A DNA stretch of 64,000 nucleotides from Diplolepis rosae (GCA_030998225.1 JAPYXD010000680.1:6014001-6078000); one strand, 5' to 3'; positions 35,840 through 47,460 are shown, numbered from the stretch's first letter. Numbers and translations: made by a program. Notes: generated by a model not told the origin, from the letters alone.

Positions 35840-36952
35840 TATAATATTATTATTGAAGGGCTAATTTGAAAGAGAAAAGATTATTTTTCATGAAAAGAAT
35901 TTGAAGCACAAAAAAATAATCTAATTAATAAATTTTATTTTTGCCCAAACTTATTTTCTGATCGGTTCGAGTCAAATTTTTAAAAATGATGCGATTCTAA
36001 CTAATCACGGTTCGTTTTTTTAGGAAATAGATTCTCTACAACTTGACCGTTTCTAATTTTTGAAAATGAATTCTTTAATGGCTGAAATTATAAAAAACAA
36101 TTTTTCGAAACAAAATTTTTATAAACAAATTGCTGTATTTCATAATAATTAATTCAATTTGAAAAATAGGAAACGGTCATGTTGTAGAGAATTTTATTCC
36201 TAAAAAAATTAACCGTGATTTATTAGAATTGCATCATTTTTAAAAATTTGACTCGAAGCGATAAGAAAATAAGTTGGGCAAAATAAAATTTATTAATAAA
36301 ATTATTTTTTTTGTGTTTCAAATTTTTTTCATGAAAAATAATCTTTCATGTGCCTCAGCCGCGGAAACTCGTTTTTCCGTTACAGCTGAGAGTAAAGCAA
36401 TGTTGTATATTCCGTTACAGAGGAATATAATGTAAAAATTGAACTGCGCATGCGCATATAGTCTTACAGCGGAGCACAATCTATTTCTTATTCTTCTTCT
36501 TCTCACTTCTTCTTCGTACAGCGTTAGCACTGACTACTACACAAGACCGATAAAATCAAAATGGCCGGGACTAGTCGCCAATTTGCGCCCGCTTCGTACA
36601 ACTAGCGCAGCAAACAACTACAATTAATACTAGATTAAATTCCAATGTATGCATAAAAACTCGTATCCGCACCACAGTCACATAAAATAGAATATGTGCC
36701 AATGCGCGACAATGCTCGCAGGACTGATCGCGCCTCGGATTCGTCTCGGCTTTGTCTCGGCTTTGCCTCAGCTACGTCTTGGCTTCGATCTCCTGCGAAC
36801 ATTGTCGCTCGTCACGCAATCACCCTCATTGTGTGCCTAGGCACATAATATACTATTCTCTTTCAAATTAGCCTTTCAATAATAATATTGCTATTCTTGA
36901 AAGCAAAATTATCTATTTTTGCCTGAGGTCTAATTTTCGTGAATGAACTACC
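35840..36952. mobile_element. TTAA foldback element, copy H, with a later insertion
   Basis: The right end GAATGAACTACC is followed by TTAA (36953-36956). The left arm lacks its terminal bases and begins at about 35840 after an (ATAATATT)n-like run. The foldback is interrupted at about 36345-36856 by an unrelated GC-richer insertion: the sequence AAAAATAATCTT before it and TTCTCTTTCAAATTAGCC after it are contiguous in other copies. Confidence 0.8.
36345..36856. mobile_element. GC-richer element inserted in foldback copy H
   Basis: About 510 bp with imperfect inverted ends ATGTGCCTCAG and CTAGGCACAT. Its left part (36351-36470) is the reverse complement of the small MITE at 24515-24628. Its right part contains runs of CTCGGCTTTG-type repeats and an inverted GCGACAATG pair (about 36708 and 36800). 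The target duplication is unclear. Confidence 0.65.
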
Positions 36953-36956
36953 TTAA

Positions 36957-37625
36957 TGCAGATTTACACAAAAAACTTTTATCATTACTTTTTCAAAAAA
37001 AGAATCATTTTTTTATAGATGGTACTATTTTTTACAGGTTCAATCTAAGCATGTATTATACATCCCAATATATGTTTCAATATAGGTGAGAACGCCATTC
37101 ACTTTTCAAGGGCGACTCCTATTTTTTCATATAGTCGCTGATACACGCCACCGACGTATAATATCATAAATAAGGGAAAATCCAAGTCGGAGAGAAGATT
37201 TAGAGTTTATTTTTATATATTCAGGCTAAGAAATTCAATGGATTAGAAAAATTATCATATAATATCAGCTTCATCAGCAAAACAAAAAAATACTTTTTTT
37301 AAACCATGTAAATAATTATAACGTAACATGTTTAGAAACATGTCTGCTATTATATTGACCCAAAATTATTCTCTGTTAATATATAATTTTTATTTATTTC
37401 TTTTTGTTTTGGCATTGAGTCAGTTTCTTCTTATTTTCCTTATTTAAAAAGTATCACTTCATTTCAAATTGCAAGCTATGAGATAAGTTTTGAGCTTCTT
37501 GATTTTGTTTACTTTCATTATTTTCTGCATTTTAATCTTTACAGAAATTTGAATTAATCTTCAAATTTATGCATTATTTCCTATTTCTGAATCTTTACGG
37601 AAATTTCGAATTAATCTTTTAATTA
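36957..37625. other. AT-rich intronic sequence
   Basis: Nothing recognised apart from a short direct repeat of TCTTTACRGAAATTT near 37540 and 37593. Confidence 0.35.
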
Positions 37626-37896
37626 TGGCTCAATCCCTCAATTTTGATTGGATGTGGCTGGTTAACGAACTTGTCCTTACTTTTTCGGCTCCGATAAAGT
37701 GTACCAAAGCTCAATTCAATCTGATAATTCTATCGAGAGTTATGCCGCACACGACCTACAGACAGACAGACAGACAGACACTTTCGTAAAAACCGTTTTT
37801 TCTGACTCATGGGGTCTCAAAACGTAAAGATTTGATGAAAATTTCGAAAGTCATTTTTCACATAAAACCAATACCTTCTCATCCATGATGAGAATG
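37626..37896 (-). mobile_element. HINE-like GTCT element, copy 6 (5' fragment)
   Basis: Contains only the 5' 270 bp of the family, including the GTCT tract (about 37758-37781) and the GAGACCCC-like block. Its 5' end, CATTCTCATCATGG, at 37896 abuts the next foldback without spacer. Confidence 0.85.
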
Positions 37897-38173
37897 CACG
37901 GAGAAACTTTTTATATAAATTTTTACTATAGTTATTTTCAGTTTAGGGAAAAACGTATCACTGAGAATTTTTGTTAGTAAAAATACTAAACTTTATAATA
38001 ATGATATGAAACTTTAATATAAACTATAGTAAAATTTGCTATGAACTATGCTGAAGTTTCATATCACTATTATAAAGTTTAGTATTTTTACTAACAAAAA
38101 TTCTTAAAATGATACGTTTTTCCCTAAATTGAAAAATACTATAGTAAAAATTGATATAAAAAGTTTCTCCGTG
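37897..38173. mobile_element. Foldback MITE with CACGGAGAAAC ends
   Basis: 277 bp, nearly perfect inverted repeat with arms of about 125 bp, starting CACGGAGAAACTTTTTATAT and ending with the reverse complement. The loop is short. There is no coding frame. The CACGGA start is shared with the elements at 50530 and 50941. Confidence 0.88.
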
Positions 38174-38414
38174 TGTAAAAAGGTGTTCCCCCAAAAAATT
38201 ATGTTAGGAAACATAGTCTTCGTATCCAAACATATAAAATGTTAAAAAATAACAAATTCTATTCTTCAGATGATTGTTTCTATATTTCTAAAATTGATAA
38301 TAGTTGGCCACAAAATAGAATCCCACAGAGGCTCTATGTTAGATAATACGTAATATCGTTGGTTATTACCGTTTTAATCGGTTTGCAAATCGTAGACTCG
38401 ATAGGATTATGGAG

Positions 38415-38737
38415 TACATAGTAGGGATTTGTTCGGTGGGCTTTCGGGTGAAAATCTTCTCAAGCAGATGGGTAGCAGATTTGTCGATAAAATATCGTCA
38501 GCTATGGGAATGCAATCTGCCCCATGGAGAGTCATTGGCGCGAACCATACGATATTCGATTTAGCTGGTCAGTCCCCGAAAGGGGTTGTGCGTCGTATGT
38601 ATTTACGACCGATGAACGCTTTCCTGTTTCGCGTTCGCGGCAGATCCGTTCTGATACTATTCGATTGGCTCTACCGCTATAGCGGAAACGGAACTTGGTC
38701 TAGAGAACCCTATGAGGATTCATTCCCCATCCTCTAA
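38415..38737 (+). other. Unidentified ORF in a GC-rich island
   Basis: A plus-strand frame of 102 codons (ATG-like start region at 38429, stop at 38735-38737) fills an island whose composition is far more balanced than the AT-rich surroundings. It reads MGSRFVDKISSAMGMQSAPW then later LRPMNAFLFRVRGRSVLILF. I recognise no domain, signal peptide or zinc-binding pattern. There are no TIRs at the island's edges. It could be a fragment of an unrecognised element, an old retrocopy, or a non-coding GC-rich insertion that happens to be open. Confidence 0.3.
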
Positions 38738-38740
38738 ATA

Positions 38741-39594
38741 ACTGACAAGTTTGATTATAGACGATCAATCACGGGTTATTACATTTCCTATTCAATTGGT
38801 CCTCTTCCAAATAAGAGTGTTACCTTATACATTCAAAATTCAAATAAGGGAACCTAAAGAAAATTAAAAATTTTTTACCCAAATATTAAATATAATATTT
38901 AAAAATAATATTTAAATATTTAAAATGATTGAACAGACCAAGTGACTTAATTATTTTTTATATTTATTATATTCTATCATATTTTTCAGGTGTTCAAAAA
39001 GATAATTCATGTGCGAAGAAAGGTCCGCTTGCAGGAATATATTCAACTAAAATATAAATTTGATCACGCTATCTCGTTGATCCATAGCCTAAAGATTAAA
39101 AATTAATAATCTGGAAAAGAAAATGATATATTTTTATCACAGTTTTTAGATTATAATATAATATTTCAAAAACATAACCTCTTTTAAAATGAAACTTTGA
39201 TAATATTATGAAAATGCTATAATATTTTAATGATTAATATTTTATTTTTTTATATAAATATTTCTAATATTTTAATACACGTTTGTGGACATGAAATCAA
39301 CAATATTTTTGACTTTTAGAATCTGAAATTTTTTTTTTTTTAATTAGGTAAATTATAAATGTAGCTTAGACTAAAGTATTTTTTGGTTCAAATAAGTACT
39401 GACAAACACTTCAAGAATAATTTAGTTAATTTTATTACCTCGAACGAAGAAAATTCATGTCTTTAATTAAAACAAAAAAAATATGGAAATTTATTTAAAG
39501 CAAAAAAATTTTTCTTTGACCGTATTGCAATGCACAAATTTGTTTGATTTAAAGATATTCTTTTGAATTTAAGAAACTGTTTTCTGGGTGCAAA
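38741..39594. other. AT-rich intronic sequence
   Basis: No gene or repeat family recognised. There is a local (ATATTTAAA)-rich low-complexity tract at 38875-38930. Confidence 0.35.
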
Positions 39595-39860
39595 CAGATA
39601 AAAAATGCGAAAACTAACGCAGGTACGAAGAATAGTACATTGTGCAACTAGGGAAAAAAAAAATTTATTTTGCGAGTGTGAAGTTTGATGCCCGAGCAAA
39701 GCGAGGGTAACAACCACACGAGTAAAATAAATGTTTTTCCCGTATTGCACACGATTTTTTTTCTACTAGCGGGTCAGAAAGTGGATTTGTTTGCCCCGCA
39801 CGGGGCAATAAAGTCCACTTTATGGCCCGCTAATAGAAAAAAAAATGTTTTTGGAGAGCG
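39595..39860. repeat. Dispersed repeat Y, copy 1
   Basis: Shares TAGTACATTGTGCAACTAGG, the TTTTTCCCGTATTGCACACG block and GGGGCAATAAAGTCCACTTT with 46290-46445. The GATGCCCGAGCAAAGCGAGG block is also found near 47524. The centre has an inverted pair TAGCGGGTCAGAAAGTGGA and CCACTTTATGGCCCGCTA, so this part is a hairpin. Confidence 0.6.
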
Positions 39861-40019
39861 GGAAAACATTTTTAAATATTGAAATTTTAATTTCAAAAAT
39901 AAAAATGGAGATGAAATTTAGGAGCTTACGGAATCTATGTATCTATAACGAAAGTTATGAAAAATTTAATAATTTTAAAGAAAATGCTCCGCAAAGTTTA
40001 CCTGTGCGCTGAACAACAT

Positions 40020-40829
40020 AGGGCGCGCGATTCGATCGTCGCGCTTCGCGCTCGGTCTTATATTCTTCGCATACATATAAGTTTATTTCTTGTAATTTGA
40101 TACTGAAGCTCAAGTCAATTTTATAATATTTCAGATGTGAATTACATTTTCTCAAAGTTCTAAATTTTGTTTTAAATTTAAAATGAGAAAGGAAATTAAA
40201 TTTACTTAAGGCTCTATCCGCCTTAAGATACACATTCTCATCATGACACTCGCGCTTCGAGCTCGATTTTCTTTATAGATTTCTGTAATTTTTTAATAAT
40301 TTAGATGATTAAAAGAAATCTATTATTTTCCAAATATCGCTAAAAGGAAAAAAAATAGCAGACTGTTTTTAACGCTTATTTTGTATCTCACATATTTTGG
40401 TTAAAAAATGGAATTTTTTATTTTTAATATATTTTTTTTTAAACCAAAACATAAAATATAGATCCTGTCGAAAAATGTCCATATTAGAATTTGTAGACTT
40501 TATTCAGTCAAATAATTTTCTATTTCAACGTTATTTCGTACCTCAGATATGTTTTTCATAAAATGGAATTATTAAATTTTAATCGTATTTTTTAAAATTG
40601 AAATGAAAATACATTTTATCAGAAACTTTATTAGGCAAAATTAGTCGACCTTATTAGAGTGAATAATTTTGTTCTTACATTTTTAATGTATTTTACATAT
40701 TGTCGTTATAAACTTGAATTTTCGATTTTCAATAGTGTTTTCTTAAAAATAAAAATATACATCTTATAAAATACATTCCGAAAGTGACTTTTCACATAAA
40801 ACCAATACCTTCTCATATGATGAGAATGT
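40020..40829 (-). mobile_element. HINE-like GTCT element, copy 7, diverged
   Basis: The 3' side at 40020-40080 has GCGCGCGATTCGATCGTCGC and the CGCTTCGCGCTCGG unit, then TTAAGGC hairpin and CATGATGAGAATGT-type repeat near 40205-40247. The 5' end is at 40829 with CATTCTCATCATATGAGAAG. The GTCT tract segment is deleted. Confidence 0.75.
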
Positions 40830-40834
40830 AAAAA

Positions 40835-41969
40835 GTATCATTCAGGTATTTATGCAGCGCCACCTTACAATTTATCTCTAAAAATATTTATATATATATT
40901 CAGTCTCATTCATGGAAATTTATAAATAGAACTTGTAAAAAAATAAATGTCAAAAAACTAAAAAAAAAAGAAAATAGCGAATTTGAAAATTCGAGGATCA
41001 ATAAGCTACGAAATTTCTGATACTGAGCATAAAAAGTTAGGACTGCATTCTTATTATTCATTAAAAATGACATCAAAATTTTTAAATTAATTTTCAATAA
41101 ATAACATTTTTAAGCTAATGAAAAGTATTAATGAATCTAATCAGTGATGTTAATGTTACAGTTTGTTACTCGCATAATATTTCAAAAAGTCTTTTTACTT
41201 GGAGTAATAAATATTCTAAGATCCCTGGTATTCAAAAGATGACTGAAAGTGTGCGTGCAATGTCCCAATCATAGACACGCAATCACCTCCAGTAATATAT
41301 ACATGTGTTCCGATAAGTTTCTTTACAAATAGTGGACTGCCATAAAGGACAAAAATAGTACTTTTTACCCCTATAGGTGCGCTTTCTCACATAAGAAATG
41401 ACGTGAAACGTGAATTCATTTCCTGAATGACAGAGAGGGTGGCTGTAATGAAGTGACACACGCGATTTCAGTCGGCACGATTAAAATAGGCGACGACGTA
41501 CTGGCTGCACGATTTACCTCGCCTAGGATTGCGTGACCATCTTTTGGTGCCTCTACTACCGCGAGAAGATTAAAAACTGAGTGAAATCGACCCCCGACAG
41601 GGTTGGCGGGACGCCGTTCCAATCGCTCCGGGGAGTACATGGTACTTTTTCATTCGTTGGATATCTCGACATTATTTGGTAGTCCAAAGGCGTCCGCTGA
41701 CGTATAGTTATACGTATATAAATGATACGTTCCTCCTGGTAGGCTTTACAGTCTGCTACGCCATTCGATTATTAAAGAAACGCGATCATACATTCTTTTG
41801 TTCAAGCTTTCCATCGCAGGATGTAAGACCACTTGAGTCATCAATTTTTCATGAGTCAGACAAAAAAACCATTTTTCTTTATTGAAATTGCTTTTTAATT
41901 TTTAGGAAACTTTCTCCTGATAATGAATGTCACAAAATATAGAGGATAATTTTGTAGGATTGGATTTAA
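40835..41969. other. Intronic sequence with GC-richer patch at 41390-41640
   Basis: The patch is open for 74 codons on the minus strand (41416-41640) but contains no recognisable motif. No inverted ends were found around it. Confidence 0.3.
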
Positions 41970-42557
41970 GGTATTTAGTTGATTCACGAAAATTAGACCT
42001 CAGGCAAAAATAGATAATTTTGCTTTCAAGAATAGCAATATTATTATTGAAGGGCTATTTTGGAAGAGAAAAGATTATTTTACAAGAAAAAAATCTGAAA
42101 CACAGAAAAATAATTTTATTAATCAATTTTATTGTTGACCGAACTTTTTTTCTTATCGCTTCTTACCAAATTTAAAAAAATTATGCGATTTTAATAAATT
42201 ACAAATTTATTTATGAAAATTTCGTTTTGGAAAATGTTTTTTAATGGTTTCAGCCATTAAAGAATTTATTTTTAAAAATCAGAAACGGTGAAGTTGTGGG
42301 AAATATTTTCTCTGAAAAAATTATTCATAATTTATTAGAATCGCATAATTTTTTAAAATTTGGTAAGAAGAGATAAGAAAAAAAGTTCGGTAAAAAATAA
42401 AATTGACTAATAAAATTATTTTTCTGTGTTTCAAATTTTTTTCTTGTAAAATAATCTTTTCTATTTCAAAATAGCCCTTCAATAATAATATTGCTCTTCT
42501 TGAAAGCAAAATTATCTATTTTTGCCTGAGGTCTAATGTTCGTGGATGAAAACTACC
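41970..42557. mobile_element. TTAA foldback element, copy G
   Basis: 588 bp flanked by TTAA (41966-41969 and 42558-42561). It starts GGTATTTAGTTGATTCACGA, one variation on the family start, and ends GAAAACTACC. It is shorter than copies D and F because part of the left arm near the loop is deleted. Confidence 0.85.
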
Positions 42558-42719
42558 TTAAGACAAAAAAAAGTACCAAAGTCTCGTGAATTTAATAAAT
42601 AAACTCATATTAATTTCCCTGTAATATTATATCTAATATATATTTTCGTATTTTCTCGAATCATATTTTTTTGCGTTTTATTTCTGATCCCTGTTCATTT
42701 ATCTTATATATAATTTTAA

Positions 42720-44050
42720 AAATGCGCGAATGCGAATATGTAGAACCTATCCAAGCGAAAAATTTTGCATTATAATTTTTTTTCAGAATCTCGAATATTC
42801 TTGTTCAATAAAGTGTGTTTTTTCTTTAATAGAAAAGAAAAATATATATTTTATCAAAAAATTTCTTGCAGCACAATTTTTTTCATATCTCGCATATTTT
42901 AGTGAAAAAATCGAATTTTATATCTTCAAAAGTGCTTTTAAAAATAGAAGAGAAAAATATGTTTCTTATTAAAATATGTGTGAAAAAATTCTGTATAACT
43001 AATTTGAGCAAAAAATTTTCGCATAGTTTGACTGTGAAATGGATTTTTCTTATTGATCTTTTTTAAGTTTTGAATTACTGTAACTTTTATAATTTTAGTT
43101 AAATTGAAAAATTTTATAACGATGATTTGTAGAGCTTTATAAAAACTATCATAAAATAGTATTAGAATATTGGATTTTTTCAAAAAGAAGTTTTCATAAA
43201 TACCGAAAATGCTCTAATTTTCTTCATATGTGATGAAAATGTAAGAAAATTAAAAAACAATGTCTTGAGAATTCTATATCTTATAATGCTTGACAAGCTC
43301 TCAAAATTTTGTTATGGAATTATTGAATCGATCTTCCATTCCATCGTATTTCCATTTTCTAGTCAAATTATATGAGATACGAAAAAACGCTATCATGGAA
43401 ATTTGTTTACTCGAGAAAGGTCTATAAATTTTAATTTTCTCAAACTTACTTCGACTTTGAGAAATACATTTTGATCACTATATTCGCGCTCGATATTGGC
43501 TGTCGAAAAGGAGAAACTGAGATTCGTGATTTAAAGGAAAATAAGACGAAAAATATGCATCTTATCAAAAAATCCATACATGAAAATTTATAGATTTCTT
43601 TAAAACAACAAATCTTGTATTGTAACATTTTTTTTCGTATTTCGTATAGTTTAGCTGAAAAATAGGATTTTTTATTTTCATTATTATTTTTTTAAATAAA
43701 ACGTAAAATATACATTTTATCGAAAATTCGTGTATAGAAAGTTTGTAGACCTTTTTTAAGCAAACAATTTTGCACTCTGATGTTATTTTCTCATCTCGCA
43801 TATTTTAGTTGAAAAATAGAATTTTATTATTGATTTCTTTCAAGTTTTATAATAATGTTACTTTGTTTATTTTGGTCTAATTGTAAAGTGTCATGAGAAT
43901 AATTGCTAGAGCTTTATGAGCGTTATTAGTAATTAATAAAACAATTTTTTATTTTTTCAAAAAACAGTTTACAAAAACACCAAAAATGCCCTAATTTTCA
44001 GGTTTTTTATGGGATATGACTCGTCAATGAACTCGTCGTTCCTTTTTGAA
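42720..44050 (-). mobile_element. Old, diverged HINE-like copies
   Basis: Phrases typical of the family middle recur with many substitutions (for example TATCAAAAAA with GTGTGARAA, GAGATACGAAAAAAC, and TTTTTCAAGTTTTA). Family ends reading CATTTTCATCACATATGAAG (about 43207-43226, minus strand) and the GCGCTCGATATTGGCTGTCG block (about 43486) suggest two overlapping or tandem old insertions. Boundaries are approximate. Confidence 0.5.
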
Positions 44051-44623
44051 TTCCGATGAATTGTACAATCTCTTTTCAACTTTGAATATCCAAAAGTTTT
44101 AGTTGAATTAGAATATTTCTTTCCTCTGTGAAAATTACGCATAGGATAGATCAGTTTTATAAAAGGGATAATATTATAAACATTGTAAAGATTTTCGCTA
44201 AAAAAAAAAATATATGGAAAAAACAGTTTTGATAACAAAAAAATGGAAGATTCGCTGACCGGAATATTATATTTGTGTTTAGAGTCGGAATATTCACAGT
44301 ATAGAAACTTGATATTTTTATAGAAAAAACATTATTCTATCGCGTAATTATGAAAATTATGCTTGGTTTGAATCAAAACTTTTTTTAATTCATTGAAGAA
44401 CTGAGGATTCACGATTGGGGCAAATAAGATACCAAAAACAAATAGTAGACAAATTCATGGATTTCAACAGAAACAAATAAATAATTCATGTTTTATATGA
44501 AAAATAAAGCAGTTATTCTTTACTGGTAGGTCAGATACCTACGATTGTAATCCTTATGTAGCAAAAACTAAATGAGTAAAAGATTCTACTAAAGATATAA
44601 CTATTTTTTTACCAAAAACTATT

Positions 44624-46055
44624 ACATTCTCATCATGGATGAGAAGGTATTGGTTTTATGTGAAAAATGACTTTCGAAATTTTCATCAAATCTTTACGTT
44701 TTGAGACCCCCTGAGTCAGAAAAAAAGGTTTTTACGAAAGTGTCTGTCTGTCTGTCTGTCTGTAGGTCGTGTGCGGCATAACTCTCGATAGAATTATCAG
44801 ATTGAATTGAGCTTTGGTACACTTTTTCGGAGCCGAAAAAGTAAGGACAAGTTCGTTAACCAGCCACATCCAATCAAAATTGAGGGATGGAGCACTACTT
44901 TTGTGTTTTTGAAAATCATTTTTTGAAAAAATCAAAAATTTCAATACTGGATTTTGATAGTGCTCATAAATCTCTAAAAATTATCCTGATAACATTTTTT
45001 GATTAAATCAAAATTAGAAATGTTACAGCATATTCAAATTCGAAAAAAGTCAATATCAAAATTCCATTTTCCAGTTAAATTATACGAGATACGAAAAAAC
45101 GTTATGATACAATATTATTATCTACATAAAGACCTACAAATTTGAATTGTAACATTTTTTCATAAGATGCATATTTTTCTTTTTAATTAAAAAAAAACTA
45201 TTGAAAATCCAAAATTCAATTTTTTAACAATAATATGTAAAATAAGAAAAAAACGTAATAATACAAAGTTGTTAGTTTCAAAAAGATCTACAAGTTTTGT
45301 CTCACACAGTTTCTGATAAAACATATATTTTTCGTTTCAATTCCAAAAAATACGATTAAAATTCAAAAATTCCATTTTTTAGACAAAATATGTGAGATTT
45401 AAAAAAAACTTTGAGATGAAAATTGTTTGGCTAAATAAGGTCTACACATTCTTATCGATAAATTTCTCGACAGGATGTATATTTTATGTTTTGATTTTTA
45501 ATATTAAATAAATTCGATTTTTTTCACCAAAATATGTGATACGAAATAAGCGTTGTTCTGCAAAATCATTTCCTTAAATAAAGTCTACGATTGTTTTTCC
45601 TTTTTAAAAGATTTGGAAGAAAATAAATTTATCAATAATCATGTAATTTATTAAAAAGTTACAAAAATGCATACAGAAAATCGAGCGCGAAGCGCGAGTG
45701 TCATGATGAGAATGTATTCCTTAAGGCCGATAGAGCCTTAAGTAAATTGAATTTCCTGTTTCACTTAATCTGAAAAAGAAACTTAGTGAATTTGAGAAGA
45801 TGACTAATTTACATCATCTTTAATATCATTAAGTTGGTTTGAGCTTCAGTATTAAATTATAAGAAATAAACTTAAACGTATGCGAAGAGCACAAGACCGA
45901 GCGCGAAGCGCGACGTTCAAAAATTCCGGAGCGCGCAGCGCGACGATCGAGTATTACGGAGCGCGAAGCGCGACGATCGAATCGCGCGCCTTAGGCGCGC
46001 TCAAACTTGCGAGCGAAGCGCGCAATGAGAATGTGCCCGCGAAAGCGGGCAGATT
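44624..46055 (+). mobile_element. HINE-like GTCT element, copy 8 (most complete)
   Basis: The reference copy. The 14-bp 5' repeat ACATTCTCATCATG (44624-44637) pairs with CATGATGAGAATGT at 45702-45715. Between them lie the GAGACCCCCTGAGTCAG block, (GTCT)n at 44741-44763 and a long AT-rich middle. After the 3' repeat come a hairpin (45720-45742, TTAAGGC/GCCTTAA), a block ending AAATAAACTTAAACG and three 30-bp GC-rich units. The terminal hairpin GCCCGCGAAAGCGGGC (46035-46050) ends in CAGATTTTTTT. No coding frame. Paired subterminal repeats, a GTCY microsatellite, a hairpin near the 3' end and T-rich flanks are features described for mini-me/DINE-1/HINE elements. Confidence 0.88.
45898..45990. 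repeat. 30-bp GC-rich minisatellite at the HINE-like 3' end
   Basis: Three units of GAGCGCGAAGCGCGACG plus 13 variable bases. The core is a palindrome (CGCGAAGCGCG-like). Copy 5 has about four units on the other strand (32735-32840), copies 1 and 3 have one. Confidence 0.85.
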
Positions 46056-46289
46056 TTTTTTATTGCATATAAATAATTAATTGTTACTTTTAGAATTCAT
46101 AAAATGGAAATAAAAATAACTATACAATTCCTTCAATTCTGAGATGTTTCTATTTTTATAAAAATACTGTGAAAAACTTTTCCCCAGTTACTGGAAAAAA
46201 TTGTTTGCATTCAACTGCTTGATAATAATTGAATTATCAATTAGTTGTCTGATTGAAACAATAATTCCACATGAAAATAATTTGGGACT

Positions 46290-46445
46290 CGGAATAAGAA
46301 TAGTATATTGTGCAACAAGGGAGAATTAATGTTTTTCCCATATTGCACACGTTTTTTTCTACTTGGGGGTTAAAAAATAGATTTTTTTGACCCGCAGGGG
46401 GCAATAAAATGCACTTTATGACCCGCTAATGGAAAAAAGAACTTT
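46290..46445. repeat. Dispersed repeat Y, copy 2
   Basis: Matches 39595-39860 with TAGTATATTGTGCAACAAGG, TTTTTCCCATATTGCACACG and GGGGCAATAAAATGCACTTT. It is shorter, lacking the GATGCCCGAGCAAAGCGAGG block, which instead occurs alone at about 47524-47543. Confidence 0.6.
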
Positions 46446-46789
46446 ACCCGACATTTAAAGCAAAAGTTACCCCTGAAACTTCTTTGTACATACAGAAGTG
46501 ATATTGGCGACTCGATTATTTCGTTCAACTAATTAATAATAAGCCTTTTAATTGATATCTTGAAATATTCGTAAAGGAAGAAATATCGTGAATAATGTAT
46601 AAAGATATTCATGTTATCTACGACTATTTCATGACTTAGGTAAAGAATTTAAGTATGTAGTAGCGGTGTATTTTTCTGGTGGAAATTTCAAATGTCGAGG
46701 CGAGATTTTGGTTTCAGGTATCATGGCGTCTTAATCACTTGCGGCAAACAGAATTACATACTATATACCAGAATGAGGTAATCGTGGGC

Positions 46790-47045
46790 TGTAATTGTCT
46801 CATTTCCTGAAGAATGCTGGGATCATTATTCGCTTTATAGATAGGGATTTCCGAACTTCTTCTGAAGTTTCATCCCCTTCGTGGAGCCAAACTCTGCTAA
46901 GTAATTTTGATAGTACGTCATAACAATACAGCCAAGTTTGGTCGTTTGAGATAAAGCTGTTTAGATCTGGAGACGATCTGGATTCAAAGCGTTTCATAAT
47001 ACTTCGGCTTGCTTCGTCGTGAGCGCAGAGTTCGAAATCAGGTAA
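46790..47045 (-). pseudogene. Mariner transposase relic, middle fragment
   Basis: The minus-strand frame reads QTWLYCYDVLSKLLSRVWLH then EGDETSEEVRKSLSIKRIMI and PAFFRK, the region around the first catalytic Asp of mariner transposases. The usual DETW is altered to NDQTW, so the catalytic Glu/Asp neighbourhood is changed. Upstream residues (MKRFESRSSPDLNSFISND) are in the same frame. Sequence before 47045 and after about 46790 is no longer recognisable, and no TIRs were found. Confidence 0.75.
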
Positions 47046-47084
47046 ATTACTCTGATAACAAATGATGGCATTCCGACATTTTTT

Positions 47085-47460
47085 CCATGTCTCGCATGTT
47101 TAAGTTAAAAAATCGAATTTTTGATTCTCAAAAGTGGTTTTTTTGAAATCAAAACAAAAAAAATGCATCTTATAGAAAAATGCGTGAATGCAAATTAGTA
47201 GGACTTTTTCTAGTAAACAATTTAGTATGAAAACGTTTTTTTGTATCCTGTATAGTTTGACTGAAAAATAAATTTTTATTATTGATTTGTTCGAAGTTTT
47301 AAAATACTGTCACTATTCTAAAATTGATTTTATTGAAGAATTTTATGAGCCCAATTTGTAGAACTTTATGAAAACTATCCGAAACTGGTACTAAAGTATA
47401 GGATTTTTCCAAAAAATAGTTTTCAAAAATACCAAAAATGCTCTCATGCTTGAAATTTTT
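47085..47460 (+). mobile_element. Old HINE-like middle fragment
   Basis: Carries family phrases such as TCTCGCATGTTTAAGTTAAA, AATGCATCTTATAGAAAAAT and AAAACTATCCGAAACTGG in a diverged state, without either end. Confidence 0.4.
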
